Assembly (NCBI GenBank): GCA_021029095.1
Contig: JAJOHG010000001.1
Location: 558,001 to 622,000 of the forward strand
Direction: 5' to 3'
From: Phellopilus nigrolimitatus
Taxonomy: Eukaryota > Basidiomycota > Agaricomycetes > Hymenochaetales > Hymenochaetaceae
Length of the DNA stretch: 64,000 nucleotides
Made by a program: the position numbers and the translations under genes. Of the stretch, positions 34,178 to 44,663 are shown piece by piece. How positions within the stretch are numbered: the stretch's first letter is position 1; each line of letters opens with the position of its first letter. Under the pieces are notes generated by a model. The model had not been told where the DNA came from, ran no database searches, and saw only the letters and a list, made by a program, of their open reading frames with translations.

Positions 34178-35507
34178 ATGTCGAGCACAAGAGCGTTCGT
34201 ATCTCGCTCTGAAGCTGCCAAAGTTTTTGTTACCTCTAAGAGTACGACAAACTTCCGCCATTTACTGCCGGTCACGAAACCACGACATATTGTCGTCCCA
34301 AATCCTCTGGACAGGACCCCGAAGCCCGTACTGCCGAAAAACAGGATCAAATGGTGGAATATCGTTCCCGGAGACGAAGTTCGTGTGATGGCTGAAAAAA
34401 ATGCGCGCATTCGGGAGGTGAAGGGCATCAACAAATTCTCCAATCGTGTGTACATCGAAGGTGACAAGAAGGTGCAGTCTGTGTCCTCTGGGTCCTATCG
34501 CATGTTTATGAGATTAACCTTGTCGTACTCTCAAGAGGACTGAATTCTCGGACGATGATGTTCGAGGGATTTACCAGATCCGAAACCCTCACAAAAACGT
34601 TCACTATTCGGGCTTGCAACTGTACTTGGGAAGTTATGATTTTCCCGCGTTACCTGGATCCAATGAACCTCGGAACCTCCCGTACGTCGAACTAGATTGT
34701 TGCAATGACATCCTCTACTTCACACATGATATTGTGCTTTATTCTCCTAGCGTCTTTGCTCTCAGAATTGGCACGTCGGAGCCAAGGTGGGAAAACGGGA
34801 GGTGGATATGGGAGCGGTTCGCGATTTCGACGACCCCGCGCTTGCCAACGTGGACTCCAAATGCTCAAGAGCGAATCACGATTCCGTGGCCAGAGCCGGA
34901 GAAACCTTCAGTTCCTAATCGTGAGTTCGACATCTTCAGACAAACTGACATGACGTAACCGATCTACTTCTATACAGCGACCGAATACGATACTCCTAGC
35001 AAAGTCGTCGCGGAGATGACCTATGTTCCATCGCGCTTCCCCCGGAAGTACACGTCAAGTATTCTTTCTGCGGATAATGCAAAAGCCGACGAATACGTTC
35101 GTATGCTGCGTAATGAGCTTCCATATTCTCAGGATTACCCGATGGAATTGTTCCTCGCGCGCGAGCTGTCGAACCCGCATTCTCGCATCAAGAAGCGAGA
35201 ACGATACCTTGCGGCACGTGCACGCCAACAGGCGCTTCTGACGAAGTATGTGGAAGACGAGTTGAAGAGATCTATAGAAGGCCGCAGCAAGCGCGAAGCC
35301 ATTGCAGAGGCAACGTTTAGGTGGCACGAGCGGGTTCGCCTAGACAGAAAGGCGGAGATGAAGAAGAGATGGGTCGCACGGGGATTGAAGGCGAGGCTAG
35401 AGAGGAGGAGGAGGAGGGCACACGAAAAGCAGGAGGTGGAGAAGAGGAAGTTAAGGGAGCTCGTTTTGAGGGAAGCGCCAAATCAGGTTATGCCCGGAGC
35501 ACAATAA
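34178..35507 (+). CDS. MRPL40: Mitochondrial large-subunit ribosomal protein uL24m
   Basis: 379 aa, exons 34178-34471, 34536-34681, 34751-34920, 34978-35507. A KOW-type core lies at residues 56-98 (IKWWNIVPGDEVRV, then RIREVKGINKFSNRVYIEG), the uL24 signature for binding 23S-type rRNA. GLQLYLGSYDF and PTEYDTPSK typify the mitochondrial extension. The C-terminal 130 residues are a long, highly basic helix (KRERYLAARARQQALLTKY... RLERRRRRAHEKQ). The first 25 residues (SSTRAFVSRSEAAKVF) are basic and hydroxylated and could serve as a matrix-targeting presequence. ATG 34178 is chosen because no earlier ATG exists in frame. Lies 248 bp after the remodeller and 136 bp before the RNase III-like gene, all on one strand. 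Confidence 0.9.
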
Positions 35508-35643
35508 TTGACGTAGGTGTCAGCGTAGCATCATTAGTACATGTATATAGCAAACTCGTTAATTTTCTTTGGAACACGGCCACGTGGTTGTGGTAGAATA
35601 TGCACAGCACAGGATAAAGTGCTACTTCCAAGCTGGACCTCTC

Positions 35644-36899
35644 ATGGAAAACGCATCCCAGCCTGCAAAATTTCAGCGTAAACGTCGGCTCTCTTGCTCT
35701 TCTATAACCAGTCGCAAGTCGATGGCTGGGCCTTCAGTGGCCGACTACCCTGAGCTTCCAAAAATCAATGGGGAAATCATTTTGGAGACATTCTCCCACA
35801 AGTCTTTGGCCTTCCCTTACAACCCCGACGAATCTTTCGATAATGAACGTCTCTCTGAATTGGGCGCCACCGTCCTACAGCTCGCGATTACCAACTATCT
35901 GTATTGCAAAAGGCCGGTCATATCTGCCTCAGACATTCCTGTACGACGCTACTGAAGCTTCACATATTTATTATGAGAAGTTAACACAGTTCACGGTCTT
36001 GGCTGACTCGGAACTATAGGATCAGAGGGAAGCCATCTTAATTCCGCAAAATTTTGAAAAATGGGTGAAGCACTATAATCTACGACAAAGACTGCGCTAC
36101 AACAACTCTGACACTGTAGACATCATGTCTCCCGAGGTAGTCCTTATTATTATTTTTATAAAACTCCAAGTTGCTGACCACCACCGCAACGCCTATTTTA
36201 GGAAACGAAGACATTATTTCAGGCATACGTCGGTGCTGTTCATATTCAATCTGGGCCTAATATCGCAATCAACTGGATTATTCGACTTATCGATCCGGAG
36301 GCCACTGTACCCTCCGATCCAGAGGAGACAGAGGACGTCCAACGTTCGATCAAACGGCCACGAGTAAATCCTAACCCTCTGCCCCCGGATGCGACTCCCC
36401 CGCCGATTCCCGCAGGCCTGCCACCGGTCTTAACTCCTGTCTCAACTCCTGCTTCTACTTCTGCCTCTAGCTACGGCACTGCGCCAGTAACTGCGTCGAT
36501 CGGACCGCAGTCGATGTCTCCTTCAATTACTAGTAGCGCAGCGCCGAAGGCACCTTCCTTCCTTCCTGTATTCAACCAACGTTGCTCGCAGCAGCATCTT
36601 CAGCTCGAGTACACATCTGAGAACCACGGGACTCCGCACGCACCAGTTTGGGTAATGAAATGCCTTGGTGAGATTTAAGTATGCTATAGATTATATTATA
36701 TCTTTTTGTGCTGATATTTTCGTTATATCCGCGAAAACTGGCGCTGCCGTACTTAGTCAACGGAATACAGAAAGGCCAGGGTCAAGGTACAAGTAAGCAA
36801 ATTGCGAAAGAGGCGGCAGCGAGAGAGGCGTACTATGCCATGGGATGGGGAGCTTATGGGAATTATGCTGGGATAAGTGAGGGTGTTTTCCTTGACTGA
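35644..36899 (+). CDS. RNase III-fold + dsRBD protein with degenerate active site
   Basis: 340 aa, exons 35644-35940, 36020-36136, 36202-36667, 36757-36899. Residues 45-165 follow the RNase III fold (ETFSHKSL, NERLSELGATVL, NFEKWVKHYNLRQRL, FQAYVGAVH). The C-terminal 70 residues read as a dsRNA-binding motif (VWVMKCLVNG... GTSKQIAKEAAAREAYYAMG). Between them lies a P/T/S-rich linker. Active-site residues are altered: the canonical ERLEFLGDSVL has become ERLSELGATVL (catalytic Asp to Ala75, nearby Glu to Ser71), and the second acidic position in FEA-x-IGA is Gln145. It is therefore probably a non-catalytic dsRNA binder. RNase III-like proteins without catalysis occur in fungal mitochondrial ribosomes (mL44, mL57), and the uL24m gene is next door, but that assignment is inference. 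Confidence 0.8.
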
Positions 36900-38235
36900 A
36901 AAGACTGTCATTTTATCTGACACAAAACCGCAATAGGTTAATAATATATGGTCAGCTATAAGCCATAAAGCTAGTTTATTCTCTATTTCTCATATTACCT
37001 TCGTTAAGTGACTCGCATCTTCTTCCACGAACACACTAGTATAAGAACACTAAAACGAGGAGCCTTCTTCAAGTCCTATTACCAGGCGGTACCGGCCTCC
37101 TGTCTCTTGATCGTCTGCTCTCAGTGCACAGCGTCTTCTAAACTAAATTTGTATGCCAGATGACTTGCCAGGAATCCGAAGTTTTCATCAGTTCCGTGTT
37201 ATGTTACTAACTAACGGTATGGCCCCTCGAAAGGATAATCGATAGAAATAAAGAAAATTGCGAATTACAATTGCTTCCTTGCATTCCAGCTATGTATCTC
37301 TGGTTGTTTATATCTGTGTAATCTATTACAAGTTGAAGGTGTGCGCCTCAAAGATAAGTAGCAAGCTTCTATTGGATGATCAATTTTAGGTTAATAGGTG
37401 AGAATGTCTTTGGAGCATCACGCTTGCACTTCGAGTTAGACGAGACTTCGACTTCCAAGAAACGATGGAGGACACCCAATTGTACCATTTTCATTTATCT
37501 GCGGCGCACGGTGCGTTATTTTTGTAGTAATATTGTGTCGGGCGTACAACTTCAAGTGCCAGTCCTACAAGTGACCAGCGAAAAAAAACGGGTGTATGGT
37601 GGCCGCAAGTGATACCGCGATATCACATCATAATTAGTCGAATAACGAAGGCATAGAAGCGAGTTTATGAAAAGTCGAGGAAAGTCGCGGGAAGCTAGAT
37701 CGGTTTACGAGGTTTGGATCTTCCAAAGCATTGACAAACTCGAGTAATAATTACTTCAGCACAAACTTGGTGTGTTATTGCACGCATTAGGCCATGAAGA
37801 TTCGCTCAACGAGCATGAAAGGCTCATAAAGCAAGACCCTCATGTTGCAAACTGTAATAAATTGTGGGTGCACTGGTTAAGATGAATATGCCTTGTACAC
37901 TGCAGCGGCCCCTGCATAGTAGTGACTCGATGTGAGGGCGTCGAGTGGATAGCCCTGGAGAAGAAGGAAAAACGGAGACAGGTCGGGATTAGGTATGCTC
38001 TGCTCTAGCAGCTTCTGTGTCTCGACGGCGACTGCGGTGCATATGCAAAGGATATAAAAGTACGCGAGGTCAAGGTCGGAGCGGGTGAAGGGTGACTAAT
38101 GCCCGCTTTCCGGAACGGGAGTTCAGATTGCGTCACGTGTATTACCCGCTCTCACAAACTCTTAAACTATCCTTTCGTTTCCGTCGCCGACTGCATACTC
38201 AGCTTTTGCGGCTGCGCTCAACATCGCATCTGACG
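36900..38235. other. Long intergenic region
   Basis: About 1.3 kb without a supported gene. AT-rich in 36900-37400. No RNA or repeat structure recognised. A TATA-like box lies at 38053-38060, upstream of the SNF2-RING gene. Confidence 0.4.
38053..38060 (+). promoter_or_regulatory. TATA-like box of the SNF2-RING gene
   Basis: TATAAAAG, 176 bp before the ATG at 38236; implies a leader of roughly 140 nt. Confidence 0.35.
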
Positions 38236-41200
38236 ATGGCTACTCACTCTCCGACGCCGTCAACATCCTCGGCAGCGCGCTTCTATGCGCAGCCGCTCGC
38301 GTCTTACTCACGTACAAGCCCGATCGACCTGACACTCGACGACGACCCTCACGAACAGCCCAGACAGATAAAGAGACCGCGTTTGAACTCAGACTCGGAC
38401 CAGCTTTCGCTATCTAATTCATCGACGCCCTCCATTTCGACGCCTCCGCCATCTATGTCCCATTCCCATCTCGCTCCTCCGAAGCTGCCTGCTGATTTTG
38501 CTATACATTCCACGCCTACCGTCTATCCTCTTCAAAGCCTACAATCCCATGGCGCATACAGACCGCATTTCACAGGACCTTCAAATTCGTCAGCCTTTTT
38601 CCCGAACCGAAACGTTCAAACCGCCTATGCGCGCTCTCCATCTATGACCGGGCCTGATCCCGACCTTACAAATGTCCCTCAGCAGCCTCAGCAACAACAA
38701 CCTCGGCAACAGCAGCTTCAGCGCCAGCAGTCGCAACAACAGCAGGCTCAGCAACAGCAATCTCAGCAACAGCAAGCGCAGCAACAACAGGCCCTATTAC
38801 AGCCACCAATGCGCCAGATCATTGATCTTACCTCGTCTCCCTCTCCGCCGCCGCCGACTTTGCATACGCCGCAGTTACCTCAGGAAGCACAGAGGCAATT
38901 GACTCCTGGCACACTCGATGTGCCTCCTAAGACCCCTGTGTGCATTGGGCAGTTGACGGTTACTGCCCTTGTCCTCTATCCGGTTTCGTATCTGCAGCCT
39001 CAGGGCGCAATCACAGGACATGCTAATGAAGCGGCGGATTGGGCGTCCGTTCGCCTACAACATGACTCAACCATCAAGCAGCGAAATCCAAATGCCGATG
39101 AGACCATTCATATCAAAACACCTCCAACTAGAATAGCTACCGGGGAAACGCTGGCTGGGGAGAATTTTGGGGTGGTCGAGCAGAAGGTTGCTACAGTGCT
39201 GGGACCGATGCTAGGGAAAGGTCTCATTAGGCTTGATGCAAAAGTAAGACGAGGAGTCCCAAATGTAGGTTCTCGTTTCTTCCGAAAAATACATTAATCG
39301 CCAGCTTATGGTTTTCGTAGCTTCCGATATTGCCATTGCAATTGCTTGTTCATACACCAAACGGCAACATCCCCATTGTTTCTCGCTACCTTCAGCAGTC
39401 GGGTCTGCTCCTCGATCATCCCTCCAGTGTTTGGGATCCCACGCGTCTTGTACACTTCCTGTACTTAAATCCACACAACCCTCCTCCCGGAGGACATGCT
39501 CGCAATTTCGTCGGGTCGTCTAGGATAGGATATCCTGGATCTGGCAACAATAAATGGAATACCCCAGCTGTGTCAGGTAAAAGCGTGGAGGTGCAGAGGA
39601 GTCAAGTGGATGAGGTGTTCAAAAGCTTGCGAGATGGAGATGAGTTGGAGGAGACCGAACCCAGTATGTCCTGTCGCCTATTTCACGTGGCATCAATCTT
39701 CTCAACGCGACTGTTTTGGAGGTCCGGACATTGCAACGAAGTTATATCCTCACCAGAAAAAGGCACTTACTTTTTTACTTGAGCGGGAAAAGGAAATTGC
39801 AGGTCCGGACGGGAAAAACTCATCGCTCTGGCAGCTCCGAGCGAGCCATCATACCCATGCTAAGTCGTGGATAAATCTCGTTACTTCAAAGGAAGTCGGC
39901 ACGGAACCCGAGGAGTGTAAGGGCGCCTTGCTCGCCGACGACGTACGTCTCATAAAACACAATTATGTTTGTTGCTTAATCTTTTTTTAGATGGGTCTAG
40001 GGAAAACGATCACATGTGTTTCATTGATTGCTGCCACTTTACCCACCGCACAAAAGTTTGCACAACTGCCTCTGCCGCCTCCGCCTAAACCACCGCTCGA
40101 ACAACGCAATTCTGCCGCATCTCTTTCTGCTTCACATTTCGCGGGAAGCGTTTGGGGAATGCCTGATATATCTACTGCCAATGAATCAATGTCACTAAAA
40201 AAGAAGGCGCAGGTGCAAAAAGAACAGGACAAATGGGAACTGGAATATGCTCGGGCGCGCAGATTAAAAGTCAAGAGCAGGGCGACCTTGATTGTCTGCC
40301 CGTTGTCTACCGTGGTCAATTGGGAAGATCAATTCAAAGAACATTGGGCAGGAGATGTCCAAGTTATAGGTGGTGCTGGGTCGATCGGCACCTCATCGCA
40401 GACCACCTTAGCTCAGATAGCGCCAGGCTTGACATGCGGAGGCCCTCCATTGCATAGGCAGACTATGAATGGAGGAGAAATTAAATCGCGTCGTGGTGGA
40501 GACGATGTGTCGAGTACGCTCGCCCTCATAACAGCTGCAGACAGTAAACCCAAGCGGGGAACCCCGCTGAAGGTATATATCTATCATGGCAACGCCCGTC
40601 GTCCTGAACCAAATTTCCTTGCTGATTTCGATGCGGTGATCACGACGTATGCGACACTTGCTTCAGAATTCTCCAAGCAGACAAGAAGTATCGCCGCGCA
40701 GGATGCTGACGAAGACGACGGGGACGAAAGCGGAGATGGCAGTAACGATAACAGTGGGATGGAGCTGGATGAAAGTGGGAATCAGATTATAAAGATTCCT
40801 AAGGCGAAGGAGAAGAAAGGTATAAAGAGAAAGAAAAATACGGCTCTTTTCTCCGGTGTCGTCGAGATGTCGAGTGCTCTACAGAGTATCCACTGGTTCA
40901 GAGTGGTTCTTGACGAAGCGCAGTAAGCTCAAACCTTTATTTACTCTTTACTTCATCAATTCTTATTTTTTTATTTTTCAAGCTCAATCAAGGAAACTTC
41001 AACTGTCGCCAGCCGTGCCTCTTGCGACTTGGAGGCAGATCGGCGACTTTGCTTGACAGGAACACCTGTCCAGAATAAGCTAGATGACGTCTACGCGTTA
41101 ATCAAGTTCCTCCGCCTTAATCCTTTCGAAGACAAGACTGTCTGGCAGGAATTCATAGGCGTGCCGGTCAAGTTCGGACAGCCTCTCGGTGTGGCTCGCT

Positions 41201-42832
41201 TACAGACTATCATGAAATGCATAACACTTCGGCGCACGAAAGAAACCAAGGCTCAAAATGGACAGGCTATTTTGTCGCTTCCTCCTCGCCGCGACGAACT
41301 CCGTCTCCTCAAGTTCGATGAGCAAGAACAGCGGATCTATGACGAATTCTTTCAGGAGTCTCGAGACGAGTTCAAGGAGCTTTCGCACAAAAACGAAGTC
41401 ATGAAGAATTACGTGGGGATCTTACAGAAAATTCTACGTCTCCGTCAGATTTGCGATCATTACGAGCTCGTCAATGGAAAAGGCCCGTCGGATTCCGAGA
41501 TTAACTATGAAGAGATCATCGATACTATAGCAAGAGAAGGCATTAATGTCGCCCGTGCTAGCGCCATCTTCAGCTTGATCCGTGACACCGGTACAGCTCA
41601 GTGCGTAGAGTGCGGTTGCGAACTCGGTTCGCCTATTGATCTCGCGCAGAAGGACGCTGCTAGCATAGACCTCGATGCGCCAGTTCCAAATAAGCGGGGA
41701 AGAAAGTCAAAAGCCCCTTCTCGTGCGCCAACACGTCAGAGTAGTCCGACTGTATATCGTCCAATATTGTCTCGCTGCCAGCATTTGTTCTGTATCGCCT
41801 GCTTCCAGAACAGCGTCTTCGTGCAGTGGCCAAACATTCCAGAGGACACTGTTCGCGCGTGCTCAGCTTGTCACACGGCTCTACGACCCAACGATGCTGT
41901 TGAAGTCAGTCCAGACTGCACTGCGGGAGAGCCGTCTGTGAAGAAAAAGTCTGCGAAAAAGGAGAAGCGACAGAAGGGCGTTAATCTCGACAATTTCCAC
42001 CCCTCGACGAAAGTCAAAGCTTTGCTCGGAGATCTGGTGACCTTTTCGCGCGCGAATCCGTATTCCGCCAACTACGATCCTTCTTCGATCGAAATCCAGA
42101 TGGTCGACGAGAAGGGTAATGAGATCGACGACAATATAGTCAAAACTGTAGTTTTGTAAGCCTTCTTTTTATTATTATTTCTGTATGAATCTAACAATCT
42201 AGGTACATTATACAGCTCTCAGTGGACCACCATGCTGGACAAGTACAACTTTATTCTCTTTAGAGCTACTTGTGTTTTCTGACTTACGTTCGGCAGGATC
42301 GAAGATGCTCTGGAAGCTGCTGGCATACGCTATGATCGACTTGATGGTACAATGAAACGGGACGATCGAACGCGCGCGATGGATGCACTCAAACATGACC
42401 CTGGATGCGAAGTCCTGTTAGTCAGCTTGAAGGCTGGTGGAGTTGGTTTGAACCTCACTGCAGCTCAGCGTGTCTACCTGATGGACCCATACTGGTATGG
42501 ACTCTTTCTTCTTCCATTGAGATAGTTCATGTATTAATTATGGTCTTGGCTTAGGAATCCAGCTGTGGAGAACCAAGCGGTTGATCGTATCGTGAGTCTC
42601 AATTTCACTACATAATTGTGAAGTCGCTCAAAATACCGTGTAGCATCGATTGGGCCAGACGCGGCCAGTAACGACCATCAAGCTGATCATTGAGAACACG
42701 ATCGAGGCCCGGCTACTCGAGGTGCAGCGGAAGAAGACTGAGCTTGCCAACATGACGCTCGGGCAACATCTCAGCAAGGCAGAAGTACTTCAACGACGCA
42801 TGGAAGAGCTCAACCAACTTTTTCATGAATAG
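38236..42832 (+). CDS. SNF2-RING DNA translocase / putative E3 ligase with SUMO-interacting motifs
   Basis: 1,382 aa, nine exons: 38236-39264, 39321-39663, 39722-39942, 39991-40922, 40983-42155, 42216-42242, 42297-42494, 42555-42591, 42644-42832. The N-terminus carries two SIM-type motifs, PIDLTLDDD (about 29-37) and IIDLTSS (about 195-201), flanking a Q-rich tract. Helicase motifs: ADD-MGLGKT (532-537), DEAHSIKE (about 839-846), LTGTPVQNKLDD, FSQWTTMLD, GGVGLNL and HRLGQTRPV. A C3HC4-type RING is inserted between the lobes: CVECGCELG (about 1049), CQHLFCIACF (about 1107) and CSACHTALRP (about 1135). This RING-in-SNF2 layout is that of Rad5/HLTF/Rad16/Uls1 proteins. No HIRAN domain is evident, so Rad5 itself is unlikely; SIMs plus RING suggest a SUMO-targeted (Uls1-type) or nucleotide-excision role, which is inference. 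The DEAH motif spans the exon 4/5 junction. Confidence 0.9.
38680..38790 (+). repeat. Glutamine-rich tract (28 Gln in 37 codons)
   Basis: Mixed CAA/CAG codons encode blocks of QQQQ separated by single S or A in a regular 5-residue cycle over the last 20 residues. The mixed codons argue against a pure trinucleotide slip, but the 15-bp period suggests unit duplication. Confidence 0.9.
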
Positions 42833-43262
42833 ATGAGCGTATTGTTTACTGTATCGAAAGCCTTTTTTAAATCTAGAATTGTATCGTATCGATTTGATAT
42901 CCTACAGACTACTTCGACAGCAGCTAAATGTGGTGCTTGTACTTCTTCATTCCCTTTTTTCCCCACCACATACCCTGTTCATGTTTCTTTGCACGATAAT
43001 TTTACGAATTCTCGTCGTTGTAGTCAGCCATGAGCAATCTGTGCTCTGCTTATTTATTCCTTCTATATTGTTCGCGAACTTGTTATTACATAGAAGAATA
43101 TAATGTTAAGACGATGACTGTTGCATTGCAGTCGTAATGCGTTTCCGAGCCTCTGAAGGAGCCGTGACCGAAATGAGAACCATGCTGCGGGAATCAATGA
43201 AATGACATATAGTTTTGTCCGAAGGCCTCACTTATTGAGCACGGCGATCGGGTAGCATGACA
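42833..43262. other. Convergent intergenic region
   Basis: 3' flanks of the SNF2-RING gene (+) and the LDAH-like gene (-); no gene seen. Confidence 0.4.
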
Positions 43263-44521
43263 TTATGTCTGTATCGGCGTGTCTATGCTGAACAGGTCGT
43301 CCAACAACCATTGCAATGACTGGTCAGCCAGTTCCTTTCCATGATCTAAACAGAAAAAAAAAAGTGAGAACCGGTCCCGAAACCGAACTCTGCAGGAGAA
43401 TGCATTGTGCGAACTTATGCAATACGCGTGAGGGATGCCGTGTCTCCCATGTTTGACGCGGATTGAGTGAGGCTCGTCCGCCATCTCGCGCAAAATCGTG
43501 TCCTTGTTCGCCCCGACCCAATCATCCATCTCTGCGAGGTAAAAGTACAGCTTATGCTTGATTTTTTCTAACAGAGGGATGTCGAGTTCTTGTATGGTAA
43601 GCATCTCCTCGTGGGCCAATGTCAAAGAAGCTAGGACTGCAGACGGAGAATTGATGAAAGACCAGAGGATGTGGAATTGCTCAACAGGCCAGTCTCTGAA
43701 GAAGAGGGAGATTACTCGTCTTGGGACAAAGCGGAGAAGCCTGGACAGATTGGAAAGGATCTGTGGTAAAGGGGCACGAAACAACCACTGAAGAAAGGAA
43801 AGGCGATTTAGAATTTTGTAAAGAACACTGATGATAGACCATCAAGCACGTATCATGACATACAGAAAGTCGCTCTCCGTTCGGAGTCCGCGCAATATGG
43901 GATATTGTAGGGAAAAGCAGAAATGAGCCTACGATTTCATCTGCTCGTTCTTTGAGTGCCTTCAGCCACGGGGCGTAAGGCTGGATTGAATAGACACAAT
44001 TGATTATATATACTCACTTGCAAGACAATCCAAGAGCCTACGCTGTGTCCGATTAATACAATACTGATAGAAGGCCCAAGTGCATTCCTAATGGTGTCTA
44101 TGACCTCGATTGTGCCTTCAACTTGTGCTTGAAGTCCAAAGAAAATGGGGGAAACAGGGTCAACATTTGGGGAGTGGCCGAGGAGTGAATGCCCCAATAT
44201 TGCCAAAGAGTCTGGAGACGCGTTATGGATGTGCGTAAGATACGGTTCATAGAAATCAGCGAGTCCTGGATTCCCTGCACACGAGTTCAAGTTAATCCAG
44301 GCTGCTTAAAATCTATTAGAATCTTTACCCGGGATGAACAATACTATAATCTTCGGAAATGAATCGGCCGCTTTACTTGGCCACCACAGACAGTGAGCTT
44401 TGCTTCCGCCTAACCGCTCAGAGTGTGTGTATACAGCATAGAAAGGGACATCATTGCTATTGCGGGCAGAGTCGCGCACGGGTTCGAGGAAGGGAGGCAA
44501 TTGAGAGTCGGCAGTCATCAT
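43263..44521 (-). CDS. Lipid-droplet-associated hydrolase (LDAH-like, alpha/beta hydrolase)
   Basis: 333 aa, exons 44521-44329, 44274-44018, 43959-43864, 43787-43415, 43345-43263. The family signature is present: IIVLFIPGNPGLADFYEPYL (about 58-77), HSLLGHS, then the nucleophile elbow GHSVGSW with Ser at about 142. HAYCINHGKELADQ near 301-314 carries the expected C-terminal His. DUF2305/LDAH proteins sit on lipid droplets and are proposed sterol-ester or lipid hydrolases. ATG 44521 is used because the frame further upstream has no ATG. The last intron (43414-43346, 69 nt) is in frame and stop-free but contains a T-rich acceptor, and splicing it gives the conserved His segment. Shares a 142-bp divergent promoter with SEC8. 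Confidence 0.88.
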
Positions 44522-44663
44522 TTCAGGTAGTGAGCCAGAATCTATTGGTTGCCTAGGTCTCGTCGCGAGTGGTCGCGACTCTGCATAACGCAATTTGCAG
44601 CAACAACTCGGACGACGACGCTTTCGCTGCTTAAAGTTCAGCGACGCTTGTTCTCAGCTCTCT

